Source: Methylobacterium gregans (GTDB lineage Bacteria > Pseudomonadota > Alphaproteobacteria > Rhizobiales > Beijerinckiaceae). From it: a stretch of DNA of 49,481 nt. The position numbers and the translations under genes were made by a program. The stretch is from positions 1 through 49,481 of the forward strand of contig NZ_BPQM01000028.1 in NCBI RefSeq assembly GCF_022179245.1, read 5' to 3'. The notes below the pieces were generated by a model that did no database searches, was not told the origin of the DNA, and saw only the letters and a program-made list of their open reading frames with translations. Positions 7,301 to 14,634 of this stretch are shown in pieces (position 1 is the stretch's first letter; every line of letters begins with the position of its first letter).

Positions 7301-9224
7301 AGAGCATGTCGTGCAGCCAGACCCGGGCCCCGTCCGGCGCGGTGACCCGGTAGGTGCGCTCGTCGATCACCCGGAAGCCCATGTTCTCCAGAGCCGGCAC
7401 CCGGTCGGAGAGGGCGAGCGCCGCGCCGCGGGAGAACACCTTGAGGCGGACCTGGGAATCCGGATCGGCGTCGCGCCGGCCGAGATCGGCGGCGCGGGGA
7501 TTGGATTCGGCGAGCCGCTCCAGGATCGCGATGTCGGCCACCGCGACCTCAGGCGAGAAATTCTCCCGGTAGGCCGCCCCGAAGGCCTCCGCGTAGGCCC
7601 CGAACAGGCGGCGCGCCTCCGGGCCGTCGCGGGATTCCGCCAGCGCCGCCCGCAGCCCGTCCGCCCAGGTGCGCACCAGCGCGCCGACGCCGGCCTCCAG
7701 CACGCCCGGGTCGCGCTCGGGCGCGCCCGCCGAGAGGCCGACGATGACGTGGAGCCGGGCGAGCGGCCCCTCCGGCATGTCCGCGTAGGAGGCCGAGAGC
7801 CGCCCGCCGTAGGATTCGGCGAGGTAGGCGCCGATCCGGGCGCGCACGCGGGTGTCGTAGCGGTCCTTCGGCACGTAGACGAGGAGCGAGACGAAGCGGC
7901 CGAAGCGGTCGATGCGCGAGAGCACCCGCACCCGGGGCCGGTCGGCGAGGTCGGTGATGGCGAGCGCGAAGCGGGTCAGGCGCTCCACGTCGATCTGGTA
8001 GAGGTCGTCGCGCGGGTAGGTCTCCAGCACCGCGATCAGGCCGCGGCCGGCATGGCTCGTCGGGTCGAGCCCGGCGCGCGCCACCACCGCCGCCACCTTG
8101 CGGCGCAGCACCGGCACCTCGCGGGCGGGCGCCGTGTAGGCCGAGGCGGTGAAGAGGCCGACCACCCGCAACTCGCCCGCGAGCGCGCCCGCGTCCGAGA
8201 ACAGCTTGATGCCAACATAGTCGAGATGGGTGGCCCGGTGGACGCGCGACTTGACGCTGGCCTTCGAGATGATCAGCGCCTGCGGCTCGGCCAGGAAGGC
8301 CCGGATCTCCGGGCTGAGGCCGACGAGCTCCCGGCCCCGGCGCAGGACCGCGAGCGCGGGATCGCGCAGCACGCCGAGGCTCGCCCCCTCGGCCTCCGTC
8401 TCGGTCCCGTCCGCGGAGAGGCCGTGCTCGCGCAGGCCCAGCACCGTGAAGTGCCCGTCGAGCAGCCACCACAGGAAGGCGCGGGCCTCGTCGATCTCGT
8501 CCGCGGGCAGGGGCGTCGGGCCGGTGCCGTAATCCGCGGCCAGCGCCTCCAGGCGCTCCAGCATGGCGGGCCGGTCGGCATCCACCACCGCGACATCGGT
8601 GAAGGTCGCCGCGAGCCCGGCCTCCAGGCGGCGGCGCGGCTCGCCCTCCAGGCGGTCGAGGTGGATCTGGATCAGGCTCTCGCGGGCGAGGTCGCCCGCG
8701 GCCTCCGCCGTGGTCTCGCCGACGACGCGCAAGAGGGCGCCCGCTTCGTCGCGCTCGACCCCGAGGATCGGGTGGGCGACGAGGAGCGGCACGAGCCCCT
8801 GGCCGGTGAGTTCCGCGAGGCAGGAATCGAGCAGGAAGGGCCGGTTGTCGTTGACGGCCTCGACGAGGGTCAGGTCGCGCGGCCGTCCGTCCCGGGTGAC
8901 GGTGACGTCGTGCAGCCGCACGCTCGCCGCCTCGCCCGGCCGGTGCGGCTCGGCGAGGTGCGCGCGGGCGCGGGCGGCGAGTTCGGCGAGCGCCGCGGCG
9001 GGGTAGGGGCCGAGATCCTCCGGCGGCACCCGCCCGAACAGGTCGCGCACGAAGCCGCCCGGCTCGCCCCGCCCCTCGGCCGCGCCCGCGGCGGCCTCGA
9101 TCAGGTCGGAGCGGGCGGATTTGGCCGCGGCGCTGGCGAGCGCGGTGGCGGTCTCCAGGGCGGGTGCCGGGCCGGGCTCCGGGGCGGAGGGGGGGACGGC
9201 GTCCGGATGGGTGTCCATGGCCAT
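4332..9224 (-). CDS. gdhB: NAD-specific glutamate dehydrogenase, large (GDH-180) class
   Basis: At 1,630 residues this matches the large NAD-dependent glutamate dehydrogenases (EC 1.4.1.2), which convert glutamate to 2-oxoglutarate and ammonia in the cytosol. Seen: the N-terminal regulatory half with EAVNDNRPFLLDS, the catalytic core around residues 780-1000 with VPVGAKGGFYPKRLPPP (catalytic lysine region) and YVARGGLRWSDRPEDFRTE, and the nucleotide-binding part with GEGANLGLTQRGRIE near 1158 and NTDAIDNSAGVNTSDVE near 1188. The start is ATG 9224 with a second ATG two codons later. The gene stands alone, convergent with the small gene at 4122. Such enzymes are usually catabolic and allosterically controlled. 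A very long open frame on the opposite strand is a GC-driven shadow. Confidence 0.95.
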   Translation of the reverse strand: MAMDTHPDAVPPSAPEPGPAPALETATALASAAAKSARSDLIEAAAGAAEGRGEPGGFVRDLFGRVPPEDLGPYPAAALAELAARARAHLAEPHRPGEAASVRLHDVTVTRDGRPRDLTLVEAVNDNRPFLLDSCLAELTGQGLVPLLVAHPILGVERDEAGALLRVVGETTAEAAGDLARESLIQIHLDRLEGEPRRRLEAGLAATFTDVAVVDADRPAMLERLEALAADYGTGPTPLPADEIDEARAFLWWLLDGHFTVLGLREHGLSADGTETEAEGASLGVLRDPALAVLRRGRELVGLSPEIRAFLAEPQALIISKASVKSRVHRATHLDYVGIKLFSDAGALAGELRVVGLFTASAYTAPAREVPVLRRKVAAVVARAGLDPTSHAGRGLIAVLETYPRDDLYQIDVERLTRFALAITDLADRPRVRVLSRIDRFGRFVSLLVYVPKDRYDTRVRARIGAYLAESYGGRLSASYADMPEGPLARLHVIVGLSAGAPERDPGVLEAGVGALVRTWADGLRAALAESRDGPEARRLFGAYAEAFGAAYRENFSPEVAVADIAILERLAESNPRAADLGRRDADPDSQVRLKVFSRGAALALSDRVPALENMGFRVIDERTYRVTAPDGARVWLHDMLLERASGAAVDFAALERPLEEALIAVGEGRAESDGYNRLVLEAALPWREAALLRALGRYLRQLRIRYGQDYLAATLSRHPAIARGIVALFRARFDPGLSTDREAAQRALREELETRLAEVTSLDEDRILRRFVNLVEAAVRTNLYQAGPDGAPRETISVKFACAAVANMPLPRPFFEIFVYSPRVEGVHLRYGYVARGGLRWSDRPEDFRTEILGLVKAQQVKNAVIVPVGAKGGFYPKRLPPPSDRAAWLAEGTESYRVFIRALLELTDNIVDGQIVPPADTVRQDPDDAYLVVAADKGTATFSDIANALSIERGHWLGDAFASGGSQGYDHKGMGITARGAWEAVRRHFREMDVDVQADPVTVAGVGDMSGDVFGNGMLLSQSLRLVAAFDHRDIFLDPDPDPAASFSERKRLFGLPRSSWADYDRGLISRGGGVFSRSLKAIPLSPEIRRVLDIDRAEAAPAEVMQAILRAPVDLLWFGGIGTYVRAGAETDADAGDRANDAVRITGTELRAKVVGEGANLGLTQRGRIEAARAGVRLNTDAIDNSAGVNTSDVEVNIKIALMTPERDGRLGAEDRNSLLAAMTDEVARLVLRNNELQTLALSLAERRGAGEAGFAARTMQVLEAEGRLDRAVEFLPDDAALAERLRRGEGLTRPEYAVLLAYAKLALYDALLASPAVNDPYFERELQRYFPGALREKFPDAVKGHRLRREIIATALSNIIVNRGGISLVTRLADEAGAEPASIARAYAVTRDAFGLMELNAAIDGLAGRIPGAAQLDLYAAVQDLLTGRITWFLREIDLSGGIAPVVARYRDGVSALVAALPEVLDAEARAALEARRAELAGLGLGAAAAARLAALGRLTAAPDIVRVAETSGRPVAEIAATHFALERAFRLGNLAAEARAAPVADTFDRVALERAVAGIARAHRALTAEVVGDGGAGPEAVEAWIAARGPALARIRDAVSGIAASGLTVSKASVAAGLLGDLARA

Positions 9225-9496
9225 GGAATCTCTCGCGAATCGGGGGCAACCGTAGGTCTAGCTAGGGCCGGCGACGGCTCGAAGTCGACCGCGGCGCGGG
9301 CAGGGGCGTGACGGCGGGTGCGGGCTGACACCCGCGGCCGCCCCGCGGGCCGTGACCCCGAGGGGTGCCCGCACGGACCCGTGACCGCCCATCCCCATCG
9401 CCCCCGCGCGCGCTAGCTCCGCCGCGGGAGGCACCCGCCGCGGCGGCCGGTCGGGACCGCCTGCTGCCCGCATCGCCGCCCCAGGGGATTCTCCGC

Positions 9497-9889
9497 GTGA
9501 CCTATCCGACCACCACGGCCTTCTTCGCCGGCCTGTTCGCCCTCGTCTATCTCGGCCTCGCCGCCTGGGTGGTGGCGGGCCGCGTCTCGGGCAACACGCT
9601 GTTCGGCAACGGCGACGACGCCCTGACCCGGCGGGTGCGCTCCCACGCCAATTTCGGCGAGTACGTGCCGCTCGCGCTGATCCTGATCGGGCTCTACGAG
9701 GCGGGCGGGGGCGCGCACGGGCTCGTCACCGGCCTCCTCGTCGTGCTGCTGATCGCCCGCCTCGCCCACCCGGTCGGCATGCTGGCGCCCACGAATTCGC
9801 CGCAGCAATTCGCCTGCCGGGGCGGCGGCATCCTGGCGACCTTCGCCGTGCTGGCCGTGGCCGCGGTCGCGCTGCTCCTGCGGGGCTGA
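9497..9889 (+). CDS. MAPEG-family membrane protein
   Basis: This 130-residue protein has four hydrophobic segments. It shows the MAPEG pattern: an N-terminal helix, a polar loop with RVRSHANFGEYVPLALILIG (the R-x-x-x-N-x-x-E/P region shared with microsomal glutathione transferases), then two further helices and a C-terminal helix. Bacterial members of about 130 residues are often YecN-like and of unknown substrate. The GTG at 9497 is chosen because it begins right before the first helix and follows CAGGGGATT; an open extension to 9365 is proline/arginine-rich and unlikely. The 272 bases between this gene and the divergent gdhB start hold no other gene and must contain both promoters, though no consensus elements are clear. 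Confidence 0.85.
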   Translation: MTYPTTTAFFAGLFALVYLGLAAWVVAGRVSGNTLFGNGDDALTRRVRSHANFGEYVPLALILIGLYEAGGGAHGLVTGLLVVLLIARLAHPVGMLAPTNSPQQFACRGGGILATFAVLAVAAVALLLRG

Positions 9890-9973
9890 ACCTCCGGAAC
9901 CGTGCTCTGAATGCGATCTATACAACTTTTGGTTTTACAGTTCAGGCCGTGTGTGCTGCGGCACATGCGGTCC

Positions 9974-9998
9974 GGAACACAGATTTCGCAGGGCTGTT
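9974..9998 (+). promoter_or_regulatory. Possible EcfG-type general stress promoter
   Basis: GGAAC at 9974-9978, a 16-base spacer, and TGTT at 9995-9998 differ by one base from the alphaproteobacterial EcfG consensus (GGAAC, 16-17 bases, CGTT). It lies about 60 bases ahead of the start of the small secreted protein, which is a sensible distance. Chance occurrence cannot be excluded. Confidence 0.35.
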
Positions 9999-10056
9999 GT
10001 GCAGACATGACAGGCCCGGACAGCCGGGCCGCAAGAACAGAAGGCCCTGAGAGACC

Positions 10057-10323
10057 ATGAAGACCCGCATCGCCGCCGCCGTCGCCGCCCTCGCCCTCGC
10101 GGCCGCCCCGGTCTCCGCCATGGCCTACGATGCCTACGGTTACGGCGCGCGCTACACCGGCTTCGTCCCCTACGAGGCGGGCTTCGTCGGCGCTCCGCTC
10201 GGCGTGCACGACACCCCCTTCTACGCGGCCTGCCCGATGGACTCGGCCGCGGAGGGCAACGCCAACCAGCAGACCCGGCCGGTCAAGCAGTACGGCCAGA
10301 CCTCGGGCGGCTACCGCTGCTGA
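10057..10323 (+). CDS. Small secreted protein, unknown function
   Basis: The 88-residue product starts with a clear Sec signal peptide (MKTRIAAAVAALALAAAPVS, cleavage likely after AMA). The mature part of about 65 residues is tyrosine- and glycine-rich (YDAYGYGARYTGFVPYEAGF) with one Cys mid-protein and one as the last residue, which could form a disulfide. I do not recognise a family. The gene is monocistronic: a relatively A+T-rich upstream region of about 165 bases carries a possible EcfG-type promoter, and a strong hairpin with a T-run follows 55 bases downstream. Such small envelope proteins are often stress-induced; that role is inference. Confidence 0.8.
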   Translation: MKTRIAAAVAALALAAAPVSAMAYDAYGYGARYTGFVPYEAGFVGAPLGVHDTPFYAACPMDSAAEGNANQQTRPVKQYGQTSGGYRC

Positions 10324-10378
10324 GATCGCCCGCAGCGATCCGCGTCCCGGCCCCCGGGATCCGCGCCACCGACCGGAA

Positions 10379-10401
10379 GGCCGCCCCAGGGCGGCCTTTT
10401 T
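10379..10401 (+). terminator. Rho-independent terminator after the small secreted protein
   Basis: GGCCGCCC (10379-10386) pairs with GGGCGGCC (10389-10396) and is followed by five T (10397-10401). The two-base loop would open to four in practice. This is the clearest intrinsic terminator in the window. Confidence 0.85.
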
Positions 10402-10447
10402 CGCGTTCCGTACCAAGGTCGGGGTCGCACGCTTGCGGGCGGTTCAA

Positions 10448-10463
10448 TGCGGGTATATGCCCG
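10448..10463. promoter_or_regulatory. Near-palindrome overlapping the marR-like start codon
   Basis: CGGG-TATATG-CCCG (10450-10463, with flanking near-symmetry ATG...TAT) is an imperfect palindrome that includes the candidate start codon ATG at 10457. MarR-type regulators commonly bind such 14-20-bp palindromes over their own promoter or start. A self-operator is inferred from position only. Confidence 0.4.
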
Positions 10464-10942
10464 TATCCATGTCATCCGAATCGGGCGATCCGCCCCAAGA
10501 TCCGCCCCAAGATCCGCCTCGAGATCCGTCGCGCGATCCACCCTGCACCTGCACGGCCCTGCGCCGGGCCGCCCGCGCGGCCACCGCGTCCTACGACGCG
10601 GCCCTGGCGCCCGTGGGCCTGCGGGTGACGCAGTTCGCGATCCTGCGCATCCTCGCCCGGCTGGGGCCGCTGCCGGTGACCCGGCTCGCCGAGGAGGCCG
10701 CGCTCGATCGCTCCACCATGGGGCGCAACCTCGACCCGCTGGAGCGGCGCGGCCTCGTGCGGCTCGAGCCCGACCCGCGGGACGGGCGCGCCCGCGTGGC
10801 GACGCTGACCGGGGACGGGCAGGCGGCGATCGCGGCCGCCCTGCCGCACTGGCGCGCCGCGGAGGCCCGGCTCGGGGGCCGCCTCGCCCCCGGCGCGCTG
10901 GCGGCGCTGGTCGCCGCGCTCGCGCCCGCCCCGCACGCCTGA
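10457..10942 (+). CDS. MarR-family transcriptional regulator
   Basis: The 161-residue protein has the MarR winged-helix layout: a first helix (CTALRRAARAATASYDAAL), then LRVTQFAILRILARLGPLPV, a recognition region TRLAEEAALDRSTMGRNLDP, and the wing LVRLEPDPRDGRARVATLT with the conserved D-x-R-DGR motif. MarR dimers usually repress a neighbouring efflux or detoxification gene and are released by a small ligand. Starts at ATG 10457 or 10469 are possible. The N-terminal 30 residues are a low-complexity DPPQ-type stretch encoded by a 12-bp tandem repeat (10487-10534). The MFS gene begins 35 bases after the stop, so the two likely form a regulator-target operon. Confidence 0.88.
   Translation: MPVSMSSESGDPPQDPPQDPPRDPSRDPPCTCTALRRAARAATASYDAALAPVGLRVTQFAILRILARLGPLPVTRLAEEAALDRSTMGRNLDPLERRGLVRLEPDPRDGRARVATLTGDGQAAIAAALPHWRAAEARLGGRLAPGALAALVAALAPAPHA
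10487..10534 (+). repeat. 12-bp in-frame tandem repeat in the marR-like gene
   Basis: Four 12-base units starting GATCCG (10487, 10499, 10511, 10523), the first two identical and the others diverged, encode repeated DPP(Q/R)-type tetrapeptides near the N-terminus. The unit length preserves the frame, consistent with replication slippage. Confidence 0.85.
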
Positions 10943-10977
10943 TCGCCCTGACCTTCCTCGAGACGAGAGCCCGAACC

Positions 10978-12270
10978 ATGGCGGAGCAGCCCCCGACCCG
11001 CGCCCCGGCAGATCTGGATCACCGCCTGCACTACGCCTGGGTGGTGGCCGGGGTGACCTTCGTGGTGCTGCTGATCGGCGCCGGGATCCGGGCCACGCCC
11101 GGCATCCTGATCGTCCCGCTGGAGCGCGAGTTCGGCTGGTCGACGGCGACGATCGGCGCGGCGGTGGCGGTCAACATCTTCCTCTACGGCATGATCGGCC
11201 CCTTCGCGGTGGCGATCATCGAGCGGTTCGGCCTGCGCCGCTCGGTCTGCGCCGCGCTCCTCGTGCTCGCCGCGGGCACCGCCGCGACGGTGTTCATGCG
11301 GGCCTCCTGGCAGATGGTGGCGCTCTGGGGCGTGCTGGTGGGCTCCGGCAGCGGCATGGTGGCCAACGTGCTGGGCGCCACCGTCGCGGGCCGCTGGTTC
11401 GGGCGCCACCGCGGCCTCGTGGTGGGGTTGCTGACGGCGAGCAGCGCCACGGGCCAGCTCGTCTTCCTGCCGCTGCTCGCCCACATCGTGGTCGATCACG
11501 GCTGGCGCGCGGTGGCGCTGACCGTGGCGGCGACCGCGCTCGGCCTCGTCCCGCTGGTGGCGCTGCTGATGCGCGACCGCCCGGCCGATCTCGGCCTGCC
11601 CCGCTACGGCGAGCGCGTGCTCCAGCCGGCACCGAAGGGCGGGGTGAACCCGGCCCGGCGCGCGCTCCAGGGCCTCGCGGCGGGGACGCGCCACCGCGAC
11701 TTCTGGCTCTTGGCCGGCACCTTCTTCGTCTGCGGCGCCTCGACCAACGGGCTGATCGGCACCCACCTGATCCCGGCCTGCCTCGACCGCGGCATCCCGG
11801 AGGTGACGGCGGCCGGCATCCTGGCGCTGATGGGGATCTGCGATCTCCTAGGCACCACGGCCTCGGGCTGGCTCACCGACCGGGTCGATCCGCGCAAGCT
11901 GCTGGCGTGGTACTACGGCCTGCGCGGGCTCTCGCTGATCTTCCTGCCGCAGGCCTTCGACGGCAGCCTCTACGGCCTCTCGCTGTTCGCCGTGTTCTAC
12001 GGGCTCGACTGGATCGCCACCGTGCCGCCGACCGTGGCGCTGGCCGGCCGCTCCTTCGGCGAGGAGAACGCCGCGCTGATGTTCGGCTGGATCGCGGCGG
12101 CCCACCAGATCGGCGCGGCCTGCGCGGCCTGGGCGGCGGGCGCGGTCCGCACCGGCACGGGCGACTACACCTCGGCCTTCGTGGCGGCGGGCTTCCTCTG
12201 CCTCGTCGCCGCCGCGATGGCGATGCTGATCGGCCGGGACGCCCCGCGCGCCGAGCCGGTGCCGGCCTGA
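10978..12270 (+). CDS. MFS transporter, oxalate/formate-antiporter or MCT-like
   Basis: The 430-residue protein has twelve membrane segments. The start (YAWVVAGVTFVVLLIGAGIR), the F-G-W-S motif in REFGWSTATIGAAV, and the central GTHLIPACLDRGIPEVTAAG followed by GWLTDRVDPRKLLA are typical of the MFS subgroup that contains oxalate/formate antiporters and monocarboxylate carriers. The substrate is probably an organic anion; that is inference. The ATG at 10978 follows a GAGACGAGAG purine stretch. It lies 35 bases downstream of the marR-like gene and is its likely target. A family A repeat separates its 3' end from the convergent OPT gene. Confidence 0.87.
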   Translation: MAEQPPTRAPADLDHRLHYAWVVAGVTFVVLLIGAGIRATPGILIVPLEREFGWSTATIGAAVAVNIFLYGMIGPFAVAIIERFGLRRSVCAALLVLAAGTAATVFMRASWQMVALWGVLVGSGSGMVANVLGATVAGRWFGRHRGLVVGLLTASSATGQLVFLPLLAHIVVDHGWRAVALTVAATALGLVPLVALLMRDRPADLGLPRYGERVLQPAPKGGVNPARRALQGLAAGTRHRDFWLLAGTFFVCGASTNGLIGTHLIPACLDRGIPEVTAAGILALMGICDLLGTTASGWLTDRVDPRKLLAWYYGLRGLSLIFLPQAFDGSLYGLSLFAVFYGLDWIATVPPTVALAGRSFGEENAALMFGWIAAAHQIGAACAAWAAGAVRTGTGDYTSAFVAAGFLCLVAAAMAMLIGRDAPRAEPVPA

Positions 12271-12275
12271 AAGGT

Positions 12276-12427
12276 CCCGGGGATCCCCAAGGGCCTCAGG
12301 CCCTTGGGCGGGGTCCCGGGGCGCGGAGCCCCGGGATTGGCCGCTCCGTCCCGGCTCTGCCGGGTCGGAGCGGCCAAATGCAGGGTTCCACCCTGCACCC
12401 GCCAAAGGTCTCAGACCTTTGGAATCC
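12276..12427. repeat. Dispersed intergenic repeat, family A, copy 2
   Basis: This copy has the same module order as copy 1: GGGGATCCCC, AGGGCCT/AGGCCCT, CCCGGGGCG...AGCCCCGGG, a variable central hairpin (TTGGCCGCTCCG paired with CGGAGCGGCCAA), then the 33 bases identical to copy 1 (12391-12423). It fills the gap between two convergent genes. Confidence 0.87.
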
Positions 12428-12446
12428 ATGACCTCTCGGGACCGGC

Positions 12447-14483
12447 TCAGCCCGGTGCCCGGGACGTCAGCCGGTAGAACGCCCCGAGGCCCGCGAGGAA
12501 CACCGCGAGCCCGAGCCAGGTCGCGGCCGGGCCTTCCAGCCCCAGCGCCAGCACGCCGGAGCGGCCCGAGAGCCAGTCGGCCCCGGCGAGCAGCACGCCG
12601 ACGCAGCTCTCCCCGACGAGGAACCCCGAGGCCAGCAGCACGCCCCGCCGCCGCGCCGCCTCGACCGCGCCCCCCCGCTCCGCCTCCGGGGTGCGGCGGC
12701 GCAAGGCGCGCTCGGCGAGAAAGCCCAGGACGCCGCCCAGCGCGATCGTCATCTCGACGCTGAGCGGCAGGTACATGCCGATGCCCACCGTCAGCGCCGG
12801 GAAGGTGAGCCCGCGCCGCCGCAGCCGCGCCTCGACCACGACCAGCACCGCCCCGAGGCCGAGGCCGATCAGCACCATGGTCCAGGGCAGCGAGCCGCCC
12901 ACGATCCCGGTGGCGATCTGCGTCACCAGGGCGGCCTGCGGCACCGCCATCGCGGCTTCGGGCGCCATGCCCTCCCGCGGCAGGGCGCCCACGAAGCCGT
13001 AGGCCTCGTAGAGCAGAGCCATCAGGGGCGCGATCACGGCCGCGCCCACCACCACGCCGACGATCAGCACCGTCTGCTGGCGCCAGGGCGTGGCATCGAC
13101 GAGCTGGCCGGTCTTCAGATCCTGCAGGTTGTCGTTGGCGATGGAGGCCGTGGTGACGATGACGGCGGCCACCAAGAGGGCGGCGGCCACCACGAAGCGC
13201 TCGCCCTCGGGGCCCGCCGCGCGGCCGAGCAGCAGCGGCAGCAGCAGGGCGGCGGCCATGGTGGTGAGGATGCCGATCCCCGAGATCGGGCTCGACGAGG
13301 AGCCGAGCAGGCCCGCGAGGTAGCCGCAGGCCGCAGCCATCAGGAAGCCGAAGACCAGCACGAACAGGGTGAGCACGCCGACCAGCACCGGCAGCATCCC
13401 GCCGAGCCCGGCGCCCGCCGCGAAGCTCCAGACGAGGCCCGCGAGCGGCAGGCTCAAGAGCAGCGCGCCCCCGGCGATCCAGGGCAGCGGCAGGTCGCGC
13501 TCCTGGCGGGGCAGCCGGCGCATGGCGTGCTCCGCCCCGGCCGCCCGGGCGCTCGCCAGCGCCGAGCGGACGCTGCCGAGGATCGGCCCCGCCAGCGAGC
13601 CCACCGTCCAGAGGCCGCCCACCGCGATGATGCCGGCCCCGATCAGGCGGACCTGATCGGCCCAAACCGTCTGCGCCGCCTCGGCCGGGGTGCCGGCATG
13701 CTCGCCGACCGCGGTCAGCACCGGCACGGCGATGCCCCAGGCGATGACGACGCCGGTGAGCACCGCGAGGCAGGCCCCGATGCCGACGAGATAGCCGACG
13801 CCGACGAGCGCCAGCGAGAAGCCAGTGCCGAGCCCGAACACCGCGCCGCCCGCGACGAGCGCGCCCCGCACGCCCTCGGCCAGCACCTTCAGCCCGTTGG
13901 TGGCGAAGCCGACGAGGCCGGCCACCGCGGCGGCGGTGAGCAGCGTGGCGAGGCCGCGCTCGTTCCGGCCGCCTCGCGCCTCTCCCTCGGGCCCGTGCTC
14001 CTGGCCGGTGCGCAGCACCTCGGCGGCGGCGACGCCCTCGGGATAGGGCAGGCCCTGGCCCATCACGAGGGCGCGCCGCAGCGGGATCGAGAAGGCGACG
14101 CCGAGGAGCCCGCCGATCAGCGTGATCCCGGCCGTCTCCCAGAACGGAAAGCCGTGCCAGTGCCCGATCAGCACGAGGCCGGGCAGCACGAGGATGACGT
14201 TGCAGAGCGTGCCCGCGGCCGAGGCCTGCGTCTGCACGATGTTGTTCTCGAGGATGCCTGAGCCGCCGAGCAGCCTGAGGCAGCCCATCGAGATCATCGC
14301 GGCGGGGATCGAGGACGAGAAGGTCATCCCCGTCTTCAGGCCCATATAGACGTTGGCCGCCATGAACACGACGGTGATCGCCGCGCCCAGCGCGAGGCCC
14401 CGGGCGGTGATCTCGGCGGCGTCCCGGTGGCCCGCGGCGCGGCCCGCTTCGGCGCCGGGGGCGGGGGGTGTCGGCTGGTCCAT
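12447..14483 (-). CDS. OPT-family oligopeptide or metal-chelate transporter
   Basis: The 678-residue inner-membrane protein has about fourteen to sixteen hydrophobic segments. OPT-family hallmarks are visible: the N-terminal ITARGLALGAAITVVFMAAN with NVYMGLKTGMTFSSSIPAAM, ENNIVQTQASAAGTL, and PYPEGVAAAEVLRTG. Relatives transport oligopeptides or iron/metal-chelate complexes by proton symport; the substrate here is unknown. ATG 14483 (MDQPTPPAPG) is preferred; a frame extension of 34 residues upstream is Arg/Pro-rich. The gene is convergent with the MFS gene and 151 bases from the stop of the upstream, co-directional GGDEF-EAL gene. Confidence 0.9.
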   Translation of the reverse strand: MDQPTPPAPGAEAGRAAGHRDAAEITARGLALGAAITVVFMAANVYMGLKTGMTFSSSIPAAMISMGCLRLLGGSGILENNIVQTQASAAGTLCNVILVLPGLVLIGHWHGFPFWETAGITLIGGLLGVAFSIPLRRALVMGQGLPYPEGVAAAEVLRTGQEHGPEGEARGGRNERGLATLLTAAAVAGLVGFATNGLKVLAEGVRGALVAGGAVFGLGTGFSLALVGVGYLVGIGACLAVLTGVVIAWGIAVPVLTAVGEHAGTPAEAAQTVWADQVRLIGAGIIAVGGLWTVGSLAGPILGSVRSALASARAAGAEHAMRRLPRQERDLPLPWIAGGALLLSLPLAGLVWSFAAGAGLGGMLPVLVGVLTLFVLVFGFLMAAACGYLAGLLGSSSSPISGIGILTTMAAALLLPLLLGRAAGPEGERFVVAAALLVAAVIVTTASIANDNLQDLKTGQLVDATPWRQQTVLIVGVVVGAAVIAPLMALLYEAYGFVGALPREGMAPEAAMAVPQAALVTQIATGIVGGSLPWTMVLIGLGLGAVLVVVEARLRRRGLTFPALTVGIGMYLPLSVEMTIALGGVLGFLAERALRRRTPEAERGGAVEAARRRGVLLASGFLVGESCVGVLLAGADWLSGRSGVLALGLEGPAATWLGLAVFLAGLGAFYRLTSRAPG

Positions 14484-14634
14484 CGCGCTCCGGACGGGCA
14501 GGGGGCCCCGCGGGCGGGACCGGGCGGTGCCGTGCGACCCCCGCGGCGACCCTCTCGGCGCCGGCCGCTGGGCCTCACGGGCCAACCGGCCAAGGCCGCG
14601 CGCGTTCCGCGCAGCCTGCCGCTCGGCCGGCCGC

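Noticed and set aside
4521..9311. A 1,596-codon open frame opposite the glutamate dehydrogenase gene
   Set aside because: Its translation is Arg/Gly/Ala/His-rich with no domain and it mirrors gdhB codon by codon; it is a known consequence of extreme GC bias at third positions.
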